NCBI RefSeq assembly: GCF_000496695.1
Contig: NZ_BAUJ01000024.1
Coordinates: 1 to 64,000, forward strand
Direction of reading: 5' to 3'
Length of the DNA: 64,000 bases
Source of the DNA: Vibrio halioticoli NBRC 102217
Lineage (GTDB): Bacteria > Pseudomonadota > Gammaproteobacteria > Enterobacterales > Vibrionaceae
Made by a program: the position numbers and the translations under genes. Numbering within the stretch: position 1 is the stretch's first letter; each line of letters begins with the position of its first letter. The notes below the pieces were generated by a model. That model did not search any database, was not told the origin of the DNA, and saw nothing but the letters and a program-made list of their open reading frames with translations. This document shows positions 17,117 to 26,916 of the stretch, piece by piece.

Positions 17117-18070
17117 ATGACCTCGTTTAAAACAAAATTCAGCGCAGTGTTAGCAAGCGTTGCGCTTTTATTTAGTAGTGCGGTTTTTGCTAAAGAGAAA
17201 CAACTGACGTTAATGTTGGACTGGTTTGTAAACCCCAATCATGGGCCAATTGTGATTGCCCAGCAAAAGGGCATGTTTGCCAAAGAAGGCTTAAAAGTCA
17301 CTATTCAAGAGCCAGCCGATCCGAGCGTTCCATCAAAGCTTGTGGCGGCGAATCAAGTGGATCTTGCTATTTCTTATCAACCCTCATTTTTGATTGATGT
17401 GGCATCGGGTTTGCCTTTGGTGTGGAGCGGTACGTTACTCGCCACCCCTTTAAATACCTTGACGGTATTAGACAACGGCAAAATTAATACGCTGGCGGAT
17501 CTAAAAGGAAAAACCGTCGGCGTATCAGTTTCTGGCTCTGACGAAGCCATTATTGGTCGCATGCTAAAAAATGACGGCGTTGATTTCTCAGACATTAAAA
17601 TTGTGAATGTGGGTTGGGCGCTGTCGTCATCGTTAGCGTCGGGTCGCGTTGATACTATTTGGGGCGGAATGCGCAACTTTGAATCGCACCAGTTAGAGCT
17701 TGAAGGGTATAAATCCAAGAGTTTTTACCCAGAAGAGCACGGCATTCCACCTTACGATGAACTGATGTTTGTAGCCAATGCTAAGCACTACGATAAAGAC
17801 GCGATTGCTCGCTTTAATAAAGCCCTTGAGTTAGCCACTCAATACATTGTCAATCATCCAGAGCAAGCATGGAAAGAGTTTGTGGCCTACAACCCTGACA
17901 CTCTGGACAACGAATTAAACCATAGAGCTTGGTTAGATACCTTAACCCGCTTTGCACTGCGTCCTTCGGCGATGAATAAACAGCGCTATGACGACTACAG
18001 CCACTTTATGCAACAGCTTAATATTATAAAAACTATTCCGGATAGTAATAGCTATCTTATTGATTTTTAA
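17117..18070 (+). CDS. thiY: Thiamine-precursor binding protein ThiY, copy 1
   Basis: A 317-residue NMT1/THI5-like periplasmic binding protein. A signal peptide covers about 1-25 (ends AVFA). The mature protein begins with LTLMLDWFVNPNHGPIVIAQQ, typical of ThiY/Thi5-like proteins that bind the pyrimidine, followed by EPADPSVPSKLVAANQVDLA. It lies 31 bases after thiX and 34 bases before a close paralogue. By eye the two share roughly two thirds of residues or more. Expected ligand is N-formyl-4-amino-5-aminomethyl-2-methylpyrimidine or HMP; which copy binds which is unknown. Confidence 0.92.
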   Translation: MTSFKTKFSAVLASVALLFSSAVFAKEKQLTLMLDWFVNPNHGPIVIAQQKGMFAKEGLKVTIQEPADPSVPSKLVAANQVDLAISYQPSFLIDVASGLPLVWSGTLLATPLNTLTVLDNGKINTLADLKGKTVGVSVSGSDEAIIGRMLKNDGVDFSDIKIVNVGWALSSSLASGRVDTIWGGMRNFESHQLELEGYKSKSFYPEEHGIPPYDELMFVANAKHYDKDAIARFNKALELATQYIVNHPEQAWKEFVAYNPDTLDNELNHRAWLDTLTRFALRPSAMNKQRYDDYSHFMQQLNIIKTIPDSNSYLIDF

Positions 18071-18104
18071 CCCGTAATAATTATTTCAAGGAAAAGGAAC
18101 CCTA

Positions 18105-19076
18105 ATGAAACGATCTATCTCGACTTTGCTTGCGTTACTGGCAACCACTTCTGTTTTATTTAGCCCATTATCACTTGCCAGTGATAGCGCAAAAGCCAAA
18201 GACAAAGAACTCACGTTAATGCTAGATTGGTTTGTGAACCCAAATCACGGTCCAATCGTTATCGCCCAAGAGCGCGGTTTGTTTAAAGCGCAAGGCTTAA
18301 AAGTGAATATTCAAGAGCCGGCTGATCCTAGCGTTCCAGCTAAATTGGTGGCGGCGAACAAAATCGACCTTGCGGTATCTTATCAGCCAACGCTGACCAT
18401 TGATGTAGCGGCAGGGCTGCCTTTGATTCGCAGCGGTACTTTGGTTTCAACGCCGCTAAACACTATGATGGTGATCGACAACGGTAAAATTAACTCACTC
18501 AAAGATCTGAAAGGCAAAAAAGTGGGTATTGCCATTGCCGGCAACGAAGAGGCGAGCATTGGCACTATGTTGCGCTCTGCAGGTTTGAAATTCTCAGACG
18601 TTGAAATTGTTAACGTAGGTTGGGCACTGTCGTCGTCGGTAGCTTCTGGCAAAGTAGACGCTATTTGGGGCGGTTTCAGAAACTTTGAAACCAACCAATT
18701 GGCTATAGAAGGCTTTAAAGCCAAAGCGTTCTTCCCTGAAGAGCATGGCGTACCGGCTTATGATGAATTGGTTTTCGTGGCTAATGCCAACAGCTATGAC
18801 GCAGATGCGTTAAAACGTTTTAACCACGCAATCGAGTTGGCGACACAATATATTGTCAATCACCCAGAGCGAGCGTGGAAAGAGTTTGTTGCATACAAAC
18901 CAGATACGCTAAACAACGAGCTTAACCGCCGCGCTTGGGAAGATACTTTAACTCGATTTGCACTGCGTCCAGCAGCAGTTGATCGCCAGCGTTATGACAA
19001 CTATGCACAGTTTATGTTTGATAACAAAATTATTGGTAGCGTGCCAAACAGTGCCAACTACCTACCTAGTTTTTAA
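18105..19076 (+). CDS. thiY: Thiamine-precursor binding protein ThiY, copy 2
   Basis: A 323-residue tandem paralogue of the preceding gene. A signal peptide of about 25 residues ends SLASD. The same motifs follow: LTLMLDWFVNPNHGPIVIAQE, EPADPSVPAKLVAANKIDLA, VNVGWALSSSVASGKVDAIWGG and FFPEEHGVPAYDELVFVAN. Differences are scattered, mainly near 95-150 (TLTIDVAAGLPLIRSG, IAIAGNEEAS), regions close to the ligand cleft in this fold, which would suit different specificity. It has its own RBS (AAGGAAC). It ends 9 bases before tenA. Confidence 0.92.
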   Translation: MKRSISTLLALLATTSVLFSPLSLASDSAKAKDKELTLMLDWFVNPNHGPIVIAQERGLFKAQGLKVNIQEPADPSVPAKLVAANKIDLAVSYQPTLTIDVAAGLPLIRSGTLVSTPLNTMMVIDNGKINSLKDLKGKKVGIAIAGNEEASIGTMLRSAGLKFSDVEIVNVGWALSSSVASGKVDAIWGGFRNFETNQLAIEGFKAKAFFPEEHGVPAYDELVFVANANSYDADALKRFNHAIELATQYIVNHPERAWKEFVAYKPDTLNNELNRRAWEDTLTRFALRPAAVDRQRYDNYAQFMFDNKIIGSVPNSANYLPSF

Positions 19077-19085
19077 GGCAGTCCA

Positions 19086-19751
19086 ATGAATACAGAGCAA
19101 CTAATTCAAGCTTGTCAGCAAGAGTGGCAAGGTTATATTGAGCATGATTTTGTACATCAGCTTGCTGACAGCACTCTTGAGCATGACGTGTTTTTACACT
19201 ATTTAAAACAAGACTTTTTGTTCTTAGTCCAATACTCAAGAGCCTATGCACTCGCCATTTATAAAGCCAAAAATTTGACTCAGATGCGCAATGCATTATC
19301 CAGTTTGCACGCACTGCTGGATGCTGAAATTGGTCATCATGTGGATTTTTGTGCTAAATGGGGTATCAGTGAGCAAGAGATGGAAGCGGAAACCGAAGAT
19401 TTCGGTACGGTCGCTTACACTCGCTACGTACTGGATACTGGCAGTGCGGGCGATCTAACGGATTTGTACACAGCATTAGCACCTTGTGCCATCGGTTACG
19501 GAGTGATTGGCAAGAACTTGATTGGTCGCGAGAGCACCAAACTAGAAGGCAACCCGTATCGCAGTTGGCTGGAAATGTATTCTGACCAAGAGTTTCAGCA
19601 ATCAGTGGTAGAATGCACGGCCAATCTTGATGATCTTATCAAAGATATTGCGCTTGATAGTGCTCGTGGCAAAGAGCTTATAGAGATATTTAGAACTGCG
19701 ACTCGTATGGAAATTGCGTTTTGGGAGCAAGGTTACAACGTCCTCAAATAA
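19086..19751 (+). CDS. tenA: Aminopyrimidine aminohydrolase TenA
   Basis: A 221-residue TenA/THI-4 family helical protein. The active-site Cys is in APCAIGYGVIG near residue 136, and the catalytic Glu in TRMEIAFWEQGYN near 207-218, so this is the TenA_C class that hydrolyses 4-amino-5-aminomethyl-2-methylpyrimidine to HMP. This completes the salvage path from the transporter to ThiD. Asp and Tyr residues of the pocket (YLKQDFLFLVQYSRAYA) are also present. 34 bases separate it from thiM. Confidence 0.95.
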   Translation: MNTEQLIQACQQEWQGYIEHDFVHQLADSTLEHDVFLHYLKQDFLFLVQYSRAYALAIYKAKNLTQMRNALSSLHALLDAEIGHHVDFCAKWGISEQEMEAETEDFGTVAYTRYVLDTGSAGDLTDLYTALAPCAIGYGVIGKNLIGRESTKLEGNPYRSWLEMYSDQEFQQSVVECTANLDDLIKDIALDSARGKELIEIFRTATRMEIAFWEQGYNVLK

Positions 19752-19784
19752 GGTTGTAACGCCATTACATAAGGTGATGAGACA

Positions 19785-20576
19785 ATGGATAAAAATCAAA
19801 TAGCAGCCAGTTTACAAACTCTGCGTGACAGTAAACCACTGGTGGTAAACATCACCAACTATGTGGTAATGAACAACACCGCAAACGCCTTGTTGTCTAT
19901 TGGCGCTTCGCCAATTATGGCGCATTCGGCGCAAGAAATGGCCGAAATGATGAGCTTTGCAGGCAGTTTAGTGATCAATATTGGTACGCTAGACAGTGTG
20001 TGGATCCCACGTATGTTGTTTGCGGTAGAGCAAGCCAATATCAACGGCAAAACGGTAATACTTGATCCTGTCGGTTGCGGGGCAAGTACGCTTCGCACTG
20101 AAGTGTCGCGTCAAATTGCCGAGCAAGCCGACCAATTGATTATCCGTGGCAACGCCTCAGAAATCATTGCTTTGGCCGGTGAACAAGCGCAATCAAAAGG
20201 TGTGGATGCACTGGATAGCAGTGACTCTGCGGTCAACGCCGCCAAGTTCTGCGTTGAGCAGTATGGCGCAAACGTGGTGATCTCTGGCGCGAGTGATTAT
20301 GTCGTGACTAAACAAGCCACTTATAAGCTCGATAATGGTCATCAAATGATGCCTTATGTAACGGGTATGGGCTGTTCGCACACCGCGATCACGGGTGCAT
20401 TTGCCGCTATTGGCGAAGTGACCGGTGTTGCCGCTACCGCTATTTTAGGCGTTGCAGGTGAAATCGCCGCTGAGAAATCAGCCGGTCCAGGGTCACTGCA
20501 AATGAACTTGTTAGATACCTTGTATCAGCTAGACACAGACACGGTCTTATCTCGTTTAAAACTGCAAACGGTATAA
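19785..20576 (+). CDS. thiM: Hydroxyethylthiazole kinase ThiM
   Basis: A 263-residue thiazole kinase that phosphorylates salvaged hydroxyethylthiazole for ThiE. Visible motifs: [20 protein letters not shown] near 19-38, [13 protein letters not shown] near 42, [10 protein letters not shown] near 92-101, and [15 protein letters not shown] near 188-202 with the catalytic Cys. Length is normal. It lies 9 bases before thiE, so thiazole and pyrimidine salvage converge in one transcript. Confidence 0.96.
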   Translation: MDKNQIAASLQTLRDSKPLVVNITNYVVMNNTANALLSIGASPIMAHSAQEMAEMMSFAGSLVINIGTLDSVWIPRMLFAVEQANINGKTVILDPVGCGASTLRTEVSRQIAEQADQLIIRGNASEIIALAGEQAQSKGVDALDSSDSAVNAAKFCVEQYGANVVISGASDYVVTKQATYKLDNGHQMMPYVTGMGCSHTAITGAFAAIGEVTGVAATAILGVAGEIAAEKSAGPGSLQMNLLDTLYQLDTDTVLSRLKLQTV

Positions 20577-20585
20577 GGACGCAGT

Positions 20586-21209
20586 ATGAACCCTTATGAA
20601 CTCTACTTTGTGACCGATGATCACCAAGATCTTAAAACCCTGTGCACTGTGGTCAAGCAAGCTATTGCCGGTGGCGTCACTATGGTGCAAATTCGTGAAA
20701 AACACGGCGATGTGCGTGCATTTATTGAGCGCGCCCGCGCGGTAAAAGAGGTGATGGCGGGCAGTGGTGTACCGCTTATTATCAATGATCGCGTTGATGT
20801 TGCACTTGCTGTTGATGCCTGCGGAGTTCATTTGGGGCAGTCTGATATGCCAGTAGAAGATGCCAGACGTTTACTGGGTAAAGACAAGTTGTTGGGCTTA
20901 TCAGTGGAAAGCGAGCAGCAACTGCTAGAAGCGCAGTCTTTGCCTGTTGATTATCTGGGTGTCAGCGCTATTTTTGCCACGCCAACTAAAACCAACACCA
21001 TTAAACATTGGGGTTTAGCAGGGCTACAAAGCGCGGTTGAAACGTCAACCAAACCGCTGGTGGCGATTGGCGGCATTAACGAGAGCAATATCCAAAGTGT
21101 GGCAAAAACAGGTGTTGACGGTGTCGCACTTGTGTCGGCCATTTCGGCGGCCAGCGATCCTACTTTGGCGAGTCAGCAGTTGTTGTCAAAGATGCGTTCA
21201 GTCTCATAG
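20586..21209 (+). CDS. thiE: Thiamine phosphate synthase ThiE
   Basis: A 207-residue TIM-barrel enzyme joining HMP-PP and thiazole phosphate to thiamine phosphate. Motifs: MVQIREKHGD near 37-46, PLIINDRVDVALAVDACGVHLGQSDMP near 62-88 (split across the barrel), GLSVES, YLGVSAIFATPTKTN near 122-136 and LVAIGGINESN near 156. Last gene of the operon; an intrinsic terminator follows 51 bases later. Confidence 0.96.
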   Translation: MNPYELYFVTDDHQDLKTLCTVVKQAIAGGVTMVQIREKHGDVRAFIERARAVKEVMAGSGVPLIINDRVDVALAVDACGVHLGQSDMPVEDARRLLGKDKLLGLSVESEQQLLEAQSLPVDYLGVSAIFATPTKTNTIKHWGLAGLQSAVETSTKPLVAIGGINESNIQSVAKTGVDGVALVSAISAASDPTLASQQLLSKMRSVS

Positions 21210-21260
21210 TTCACAGAGAAATGTCGTCTGGCGTAAAATAAGCTATTCACGAAAATAAAA

Positions 21261-21304
21261 AAGAGGGTTGCCTAGTTATACTTGGCAACCCTCTTTGTTT
21301 TTAT
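21261..21304 (+). terminator. Intrinsic terminator of the thiamine operon
   Basis: Perfect 12-bp stem, aagagggttgcc with ggcaaccctctt (21261-21272 and 21284-21295), followed by tgtttttat. The reverse reading also has A-rich flank, so it can end the minus-strand regulator transcript as well. Confidence 0.92.
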
Positions 21305-21314
21305 CTGATTGAGG

Positions 21315-22865
21315 TTATTCTTGTACGACTTTAATCGGTTTTTTCTGACGGCGTTTACATTGTGGCACTCTAGGACAGACTGAGCCTCTTGAGCAGATGA
21401 GCCTAGCTCTGTTGTCTATGCCGCGTTCAATCCAGTTAATATTTAAAATTCTGCCCACGGTGAGTAACAACTCTTTAATGTCTTTAGGAATCGGTCCTGT
21501 GCCGCCGTTATCTATGCAAGATTGCTTAAGCCTTTGCGCCACATCAATGGCGTTAAATCCTTGTGCGGCGATGGCTGGGTTTAAATCAAGGCCGCTACAT
21601 AGTACATGCGAGTTGCCGGCAAAATCTTTAACCTTAACGGATTCACAGCAGTAAATATGTGGTACATCGTTTTGCATCAAAATGGAGATTTGCGCCACGC
21701 TAACATTAAAGTCGGTGTCTTTCGTTGTCATGCGAAAAACCGCCCAGTGCTGACACGGATCTTCGACCATCTTCATGTTTCCCCAAGGCAGAGGTATTCC
21801 ATTACCGCGATACACCGCTTTGAGTGTTCCCGGATAATAAGCGTCGAAATAATGCCAGTGAGGGTAGGGTGAGACCGCAGTCATGCGTCGCATTGCTATA
21901 GATTCGGAAACACCCGCGAGGTTGCAAACGCTGATGTCGTAGCCGTTTCTATCGAGCAGTTGGCGGAAAGGTACTCTAGGGCAAAGCAATGCACCGGCAA
22001 AGAAGGAACATTCAAAGTCGCGCCATGCATGCAAAATTTTGGTGGAGTCCAATTCAGCGGAACTGGTGGGCTGATTTTCATCTCTTACGCCGTAGCTTGG
22101 CTTGCTATCAGACATGAGTTTACTTTTTTCACCATCCCCTTGGTGCAGCACTTTATGCCCAATATTTACCGCAAGATCGTATTTAAGGCGAATAGGATCT
22201 TTTTTCAAAATGCTGTTGACGTGCACAGTATTGGGCGCTTCAAAATAGGAGCGAACCACTCGCTGCTTTTTGTCACCGCTCTCTTCAATAACGCTTTGCG
22301 GCAGTTCTTTAAACCACTTTACGCTAAGTCCAATATCAGTGCAGATTTCAAGCAGATTATCTACAGACAAGGGCATTTTCTTTTGCCCAATTTCCTCAGC
22401 GGCACGCTCTAAATCGGGAAAGTGATTTTGATTGTGCTCTTGGTGAGCACGAATTAATAGATGGGCAAATTGCCGCCCCGTCGTGCCTGTTTGCGCCAAC
22501 ATTTCAGGGATGGCAATTTGTAAAATCTCATGAGAAAACAAAAAGCTAGGTTCAAGCGCCATGCCCGTTACGCCGCCTCTCGTGCCTTTTTCGGGAACCA
22601 GTTCACTTTGTTCATTAGCATCATCTAAAAACCAATTTATTGGCTTTTGAAACACATCCGCCACCACTTCAAGCATGTCCTCACTTGGAACACGTTTGCC
22701 TCTTTCTATCATCGAAAGATATGAAACCGAAGGGGCCGATTCTGGATTTAATTTGACGCACCGTGAGGAAAGATCTTCAAGGGTCAGGTGGTTTCTTTTA
22801 CGCAGATTACGGATTTTAGTACCGAGAAAATGCGACTGTCTGAACAAACTGGTTTTACTCTTCAT
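21315..22865 (-). CDS. XRE-family regulator with DUF3612 domain
   Basis: A 516-residue regulator. Residues about 12-75 form an HTH_3 domain (GTKIRNLRKRNHLTLEDLS ... YLSMIERGKRVPS). The long remainder resembles the DUF3612 / ScfR-RamB-like group that senses acetate or propionate metabolism, with GALLCPRVPFRQLL in the middle and a C-terminal Cys cluster CSRGSVCPRVPQC near 493-505, perhaps a metal site. It is divergent from glcB-aceA, whose glyoxylate-shunt genes it probably controls; in Vibrio cholerae a homologue sits in the same place, from memory. A palindromic element lies immediately upstream of its start and suggests autoregulation. Confidence 0.85.
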   Translation of the reverse strand: MKSKTSLFRQSHFLGTKIRNLRKRNHLTLEDLSSRCVKLNPESAPSVSYLSMIERGKRVPSEDMLEVVADVFQKPINWFLDDANEQSELVPEKGTRGGVTGMALEPSFLFSHEILQIAIPEMLAQTGTTGRQFAHLLIRAHQEHNQNHFPDLERAAEEIGQKKMPLSVDNLLEICTDIGLSVKWFKELPQSVIEESGDKKQRVVRSYFEAPNTVHVNSILKKDPIRLKYDLAVNIGHKVLHQGDGEKSKLMSDSKPSYGVRDENQPTSSAELDSTKILHAWRDFECSFFAGALLCPRVPFRQLLDRNGYDISVCNLAGVSESIAMRRMTAVSPYPHWHYFDAYYPGTLKAVYRGNGIPLPWGNMKMVEDPCQHWAVFRMTTKDTDFNVSVAQISILMQNDVPHIYCCESVKVKDFAGNSHVLCSGLDLNPAIAAQGFNAIDVAQRLKQSCIDNGGTGPIPKDIKELLLTVGRILNINWIERGIDNRARLICSRGSVCPRVPQCKRRQKKPIKVVQE

Positions 22866-22870
22866 TTTTG

Positions 22871-22908
22871 TAAAATTTACACTGTGTAATTTCTATTGTG
22901 AAATTTTA
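22871..22908. promoter_or_regulatory. Palindromic operator candidate between DUF3612 regulator and glcB
   Basis: A perfect palindrome around a central base, ttacactgtgtaa (22877-22889), is nested in a larger inverted repeat, taaaatttacac (22871-22882) with gtgaaatttta (22898-22908). It starts 6 bases from the regulator's ATG and about 170 bases upstream of glcB. This is what an autoregulated XRE operator would look like; the assignment is inference. Confidence 0.55.
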
Positions 22909-23075
22909 GTTAAATCTTAGTTAAAGTAAAAGCATGTAGAGTAAATATTCGACTTCAGTAACAGATTGAATGTTTAGTTTGCAACAGCAGCAAGTGAAAA
23001 GCGCTTCAAAACGAAGTTATAGAAACAACGTTGAGTGAAAAAAGCACTTCAATAATGATCACGAGGAATAGAGCC

Positions 23076-25244
23076 ATGAATCTACCAATGACTAAGGAAT
23101 GCCAGATACAACAAAGCTTTTGCCAATTTGTTAATACTGAAGTGCTGCCACTTGTGGGTTTGAATGTCGAACAGTTTTGGAATGACTTTACACAACTGGT
23201 GACAGAGCTAACGCCTATTAACCAAGCGCTACTCAATACCCGCATGCAGATGCAACAGCAAATCGATACTTTCCATGCCCAGCACCGTTCGTTTAATGCT
23301 GAGCAGTATCGAATCTTTCTCACTCAAATAGGTTACTTAAAACCTGAGGGTGGCGATTTTTCAATCGAAACTAGCAACGTAGACCAAGAAATTGCCAGCA
23401 TCTCAGGTCCGCAACTGGTAGTGCCTATCAAAAACGCACGCTTTGCACTAAATGCTGCCAACGCGCGTTGGGGAAGTTTGTACGATGCGCTGTATGGCAC
23501 GGATGTGATTGCACAAACAGAGCCAGGAATGAAAGCGGGCAAAAAATACAACCCTGCACGTGGCAAACACGTGATTGCATACGCTAAAGATTTTCTAGAC
23601 AGAGTGTTTACGTTAGACCAAGGATCGCACCACGATGTGGAAAGTTACACCATCTATTTCAATAGCTTGCTAGCACATTTCCCTGATGGGACACACACCG
23701 GACTTAAGCAGCCATGTCAGTTTGTAGGTGCCAGTGATCCAGAAAGAGAGCCAACCTCAATCCTACTTAAAAACAATGGCTTGCACGTTGAAATTATCAT
23801 TAACCGTCAAGGGAAAATCGGTAAGCACGATTTAGCACATATTGATGATATCAACATCGAATCAGCGGTTTCCACCATCATGGATTTGGAAGACTCGATT
23901 GCCGCTGTGGATAGCGCGGACAAAATCGATGCCTACCGTAATTGGCTAGGCTTGATGACGGGTTCATTGAGTGCATCTTTTGAGAAAAACGGCGTAACAC
24001 AAATCCGCCGCTTGGAAGGGGATAAAAGCTATAACGGTCGCAGCGGTGAAGATTACAACCTGCACGGTCGCTCGCTACTGCTGATTCGCAACGTAGGGCA
24101 CTTGATGACCAGTGACTTAATCACCCTAGCCAATGGTGAGCAAGCGCCGGAAGGAATTATCGATGCGGTAGTAACGGCTTTGATAGCTTCTATCGAAATC
24201 AAAAACCCTTCGCAGTGCCGCATGAAAAATAGCCGTACCGGGAGCATTTATATCGTAAAACCGAAAATGCATGGCCCGGAAGAAGTGGCGTTTTCTTGTG
24301 AGTTGTTTGACCGCGTTGAACGTATGTTGGGGCTTGAGCCAAACACCATCAAAATTGGCATTATGGATGAAGAGCGCCGCACTTCATTGAATTTAAAAGA
24401 GTGTATTCGCGCCGCAAAATCACGCGTGTTCTTTATCAATACTGGCTTTTTAGACCGCACTGGGGATGAAATTCATACCAGCATGCAAGCCGGACCATTT
24501 TTACCTAAGCAAGAGCTTAAACATCAAACTTGGATTGATGCATACGAGAAAAACAATGTCTCTACCGGTTTAAATACTGGGTTTGCGGGTAAAGCGCAAA
24601 TTGGCAAAGGCATGTGGGCAATGCCTGATGAAATGGCGCAAATGATGGAGCAAAAAACTGCTCACCTTGAAGCGGGCGCAACTACTGCTTGGGTGCCATC
24701 ACCAACGGCGGCCACTTTGCACGCTTTGCACTATTTGGAGATAGACGTAAAACAGCAGCAACAACGTTTGTCTGCCAATAACGAAGACTACCAGCGTGGC
24801 ATGTTAAACATTCCTCTTATGGCGCAAGAAAACGAACTAACTGAACAAGACGTGATTCGTGAACTAGAGAACAACATTCAAGGCATTCTTGGTTATGTCG
24901 TGCGCTGGATAGAGATGGGCGTGGGCTGTTCTAAAGTGCCAGATATTAACAATACGGCGTTAATGGAAGACAGAGCGACTTTAAGAATTTCCAGTCAACA
25001 TATCGCCAACTGGTTAAAACACGGCATTTGCACCTCAAATCAAGTTAACGATGTCCTTGAGCAGATGGCGACCACCGTCGATGGGCAAAACCAAGGCACA
25101 TCGGGGTACTTACCTATGACGCCAAATACAGACACTAGCCATGCATTTCAATGTGCAAAAGCCTTAATTTTTCAAGGTGCTGAGCAGCCAAATGGCTACA
25201 CAGAACCACTACTTCATGAGTACCGCCTACAAGCAAAACGATAA
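23076..25244 (+). CDS. glcB: Malate synthase G
   Basis: Condenses glyoxylate with acetyl-CoA to malate. From ATG 23076 (MNLPMTKE, after GAGGAA) the protein is 722 residues, the G-type length; upstream in-frame starts lack an RBS. Motifs: FALNAANARWGSLYDALYGTD near 125-145, STIMDLEDSIAAVD near 267, RSLLLIRNVGHLM near 335, and GIMDEERRTSLNLKECI near 428 with the catalytic Arg/Glu region, then FINTGFLDRTGDEIHTSM. It lies 39 bases before aceA, forming a glyoxylate-shunt operon. No glyoxylate carboligase or glc genes accompany it. Confidence 0.96.
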   Translation: MNLPMTKECQIQQSFCQFVNTEVLPLVGLNVEQFWNDFTQLVTELTPINQALLNTRMQMQQQIDTFHAQHRSFNAEQYRIFLTQIGYLKPEGGDFSIETSNVDQEIASISGPQLVVPIKNARFALNAANARWGSLYDALYGTDVIAQTEPGMKAGKKYNPARGKHVIAYAKDFLDRVFTLDQGSHHDVESYTIYFNSLLAHFPDGTHTGLKQPCQFVGASDPEREPTSILLKNNGLHVEIIINRQGKIGKHDLAHIDDINIESAVSTIMDLEDSIAAVDSADKIDAYRNWLGLMTGSLSASFEKNGVTQIRRLEGDKSYNGRSGEDYNLHGRSLLLIRNVGHLMTSDLITLANGEQAPEGIIDAVVTALIASIEIKNPSQCRMKNSRTGSIYIVKPKMHGPEEVAFSCELFDRVERMLGLEPNTIKIGIMDEERRTSLNLKECIRAAKSRVFFINTGFLDRTGDEIHTSMQAGPFLPKQELKHQTWIDAYEKNNVSTGLNTGFAGKAQIGKGMWAMPDEMAQMMEQKTAHLEAGATTAWVPSPTAATLHALHYLEIDVKQQQQRLSANNEDYQRGMLNIPLMAQENELTEQDVIRELENNIQGILGYVVRWIEMGVGCSKVPDINNTALMEDRATLRISSQHIANWLKHGICTSNQVNDVLEQMATTVDGQNQGTSGYLPMTPNTDTSHAFQCAKALIFQGAEQPNGYTEPLLHEYRLQAKR

Positions 25245-25283
25245 TTCAACACACAGCTAACTGAATAACTGGAGAGAACCATT

Positions 25284-26882
25284 ATGGATAATTACAAATC
25301 AGTAATAGAGACAGCAAAAGGCACTATTGAGCAGCAAGGACAAACGTGGGCGGCAATCAATCCTGAATATGTCGCGCGCATGAGGCTACAAAATCGCTTT
25401 ACCTGTGGGTTGGATATCGCACGCTTTACCGCCAAAATCATGCGTGAAGACATGCAAGCGTACGATGAAAATAACGCTAATTACACCCAATCTTTAGGCT
25501 GCTGGCATGGCTTCATTGGTCAACAAAAAATGATCTCAGTGAAAAAGCATTTTGAGACCACTCGCGGTCGTTATTTATACCTATCCGGTTGGATGGTGGC
25601 GGCCATGCGCTCAGAGCTAGGTCCGCTGCCAGATCAATCTATGCACGAGAAAACCTCCGTGCCAATGCTAATCGAAGAGCTGTATACCTTTTTAAAGCAA
25701 GCCGACGCTCGCGAGCTTAACCACCTTTATAAAGCACTCGACAAAGCACGTGCAGAAGGTGACGCTGTCACGGCGCAATCAGTGCAAAATCAAATCGATA
25801 ACTTTGAAACTCACGTGGTGCCTATTATTGCGGACATTGATGCAGGCTTTGGTAACGAAGAAGCAACCTATTTGCTAGCGAAGAAAATGATCGAGGCAGG
25901 TGCGTGTTGTATTCAGATTGAAAATCAGGTGTCTGATGCTAAGCAATGTGGTCACCAAGATGGCAAAGTAACCGTTCCACATGAAGACTTTTTAGCAAAA
26001 ATCAATGCAGTTCGATACGCATTCTTGGAACTTGGCGTAGATGATGGCGTTATCGTAGCAAGAACAGATTCCCTTGGCGCAGGCTTAACTCAGAAAATCC
26101 CTGTGAGTCAGAGCGAAGGTGATCTTGCCGATGTGTACAACTCATTCATTGATGGCGAAGAAGTGACAAAACTTGAAGAGCTAGCCAGTGGTGAGATGGT
26201 GATCAAGCAAGGCGACAAGTACATTAAACCAACACGTCTACCGAATGGTCTAGTGCGCTTTAAACCCAATACAGGTGAAGATCGCGTAGTGTTAGATTGC
26301 ATTACCTCGCTACAAAATGGCGCTGATCTATTATGGATTGAAACAGAAAAACCGCACGTTCAACAAATTGCAGGCATGGTTAACCGAATTCGAGAAGTGA
26401 TTCCGAATGCCAAACTGGTGTACAACAACAGCCCATCGTTTAACTGGACGCTAAACTTCCGTCAGCAAGTGTTTGATATGTGGCAAGAGCAGGGCATGGA
26501 TGTGACCGCTTATGAGCGTGAAAAACTGATGAACAGCGTCTACGACGAGTCGGAGTTGGCAAGAGAAGCGGACATCAAAATCCAAAACTTCCAGCAAGAC
26601 GCAGCCCGAGATGCAGGTATCTTCCATCACTTGATCACTCTGCCAACATACCACACAGCGGCATTGTCTACTGACAATCTAGCCAAAGATTACTTCGGTG
26701 AAATGGGCATGTTAGCGTACGTTAAAGGGGTACAACGTAAAGAGATTCGTCAAGGACTGGCTTCGGTGAAACACCAAGACATGTCTGGCTCGAACATAGG
26801 TGATGATCACAAAGAGTACTTCTCTGGTGACCAAGCACTGAAAGCATCGGGTGAAAACAACACCATGAATCAGTTTGCTTAG
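25284..26882 (+). CDS. aceA: Isocitrate lyase, long (531-aa) type
   Basis: Splits isocitrate to glyoxylate and succinate. The 532-residue chain has an insertion compared with the ~430-residue E. coli enzyme and belongs to the longer proteobacterial clade. The active-site loop reads KQCGHQDGK near 214-222 with the catalytic Cys; IIADIDAGFGN near 179 and IVARTDSLGAGL near 255 hold Mg ligands; NNSPSFNW near 380 is the substrate loop. GGAGAGAAC precedes the ATG. A hairpin follows 34 bases after the stop. Confidence 0.96.
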   Translation: MDNYKSVIETAKGTIEQQGQTWAAINPEYVARMRLQNRFTCGLDIARFTAKIMREDMQAYDENNANYTQSLGCWHGFIGQQKMISVKKHFETTRGRYLYLSGWMVAAMRSELGPLPDQSMHEKTSVPMLIEELYTFLKQADARELNHLYKALDKARAEGDAVTAQSVQNQIDNFETHVVPIIADIDAGFGNEEATYLLAKKMIEAGACCIQIENQVSDAKQCGHQDGKVTVPHEDFLAKINAVRYAFLELGVDDGVIVARTDSLGAGLTQKIPVSQSEGDLADVYNSFIDGEEVTKLEELASGEMVIKQGDKYIKPTRLPNGLVRFKPNTGEDRVVLDCITSLQNGADLLWIETEKPHVQQIAGMVNRIREVIPNAKLVYNNSPSFNWTLNFRQQVFDMWQEQGMDVTAYEREKLMNSVYDESELAREADIKIQNFQQDAARDAGIFHHLITLPTYHTAALSTDNLAKDYFGEMGMLAYVKGVQRKEIRQGLASVKHQDMSGSNIGDDHKEYFSGDQALKASGENNTMNQFA

Positions 26883-26916
26883 CGTCGGAAAGTAATGAAG
26901 TACATGTAACGAAAGA

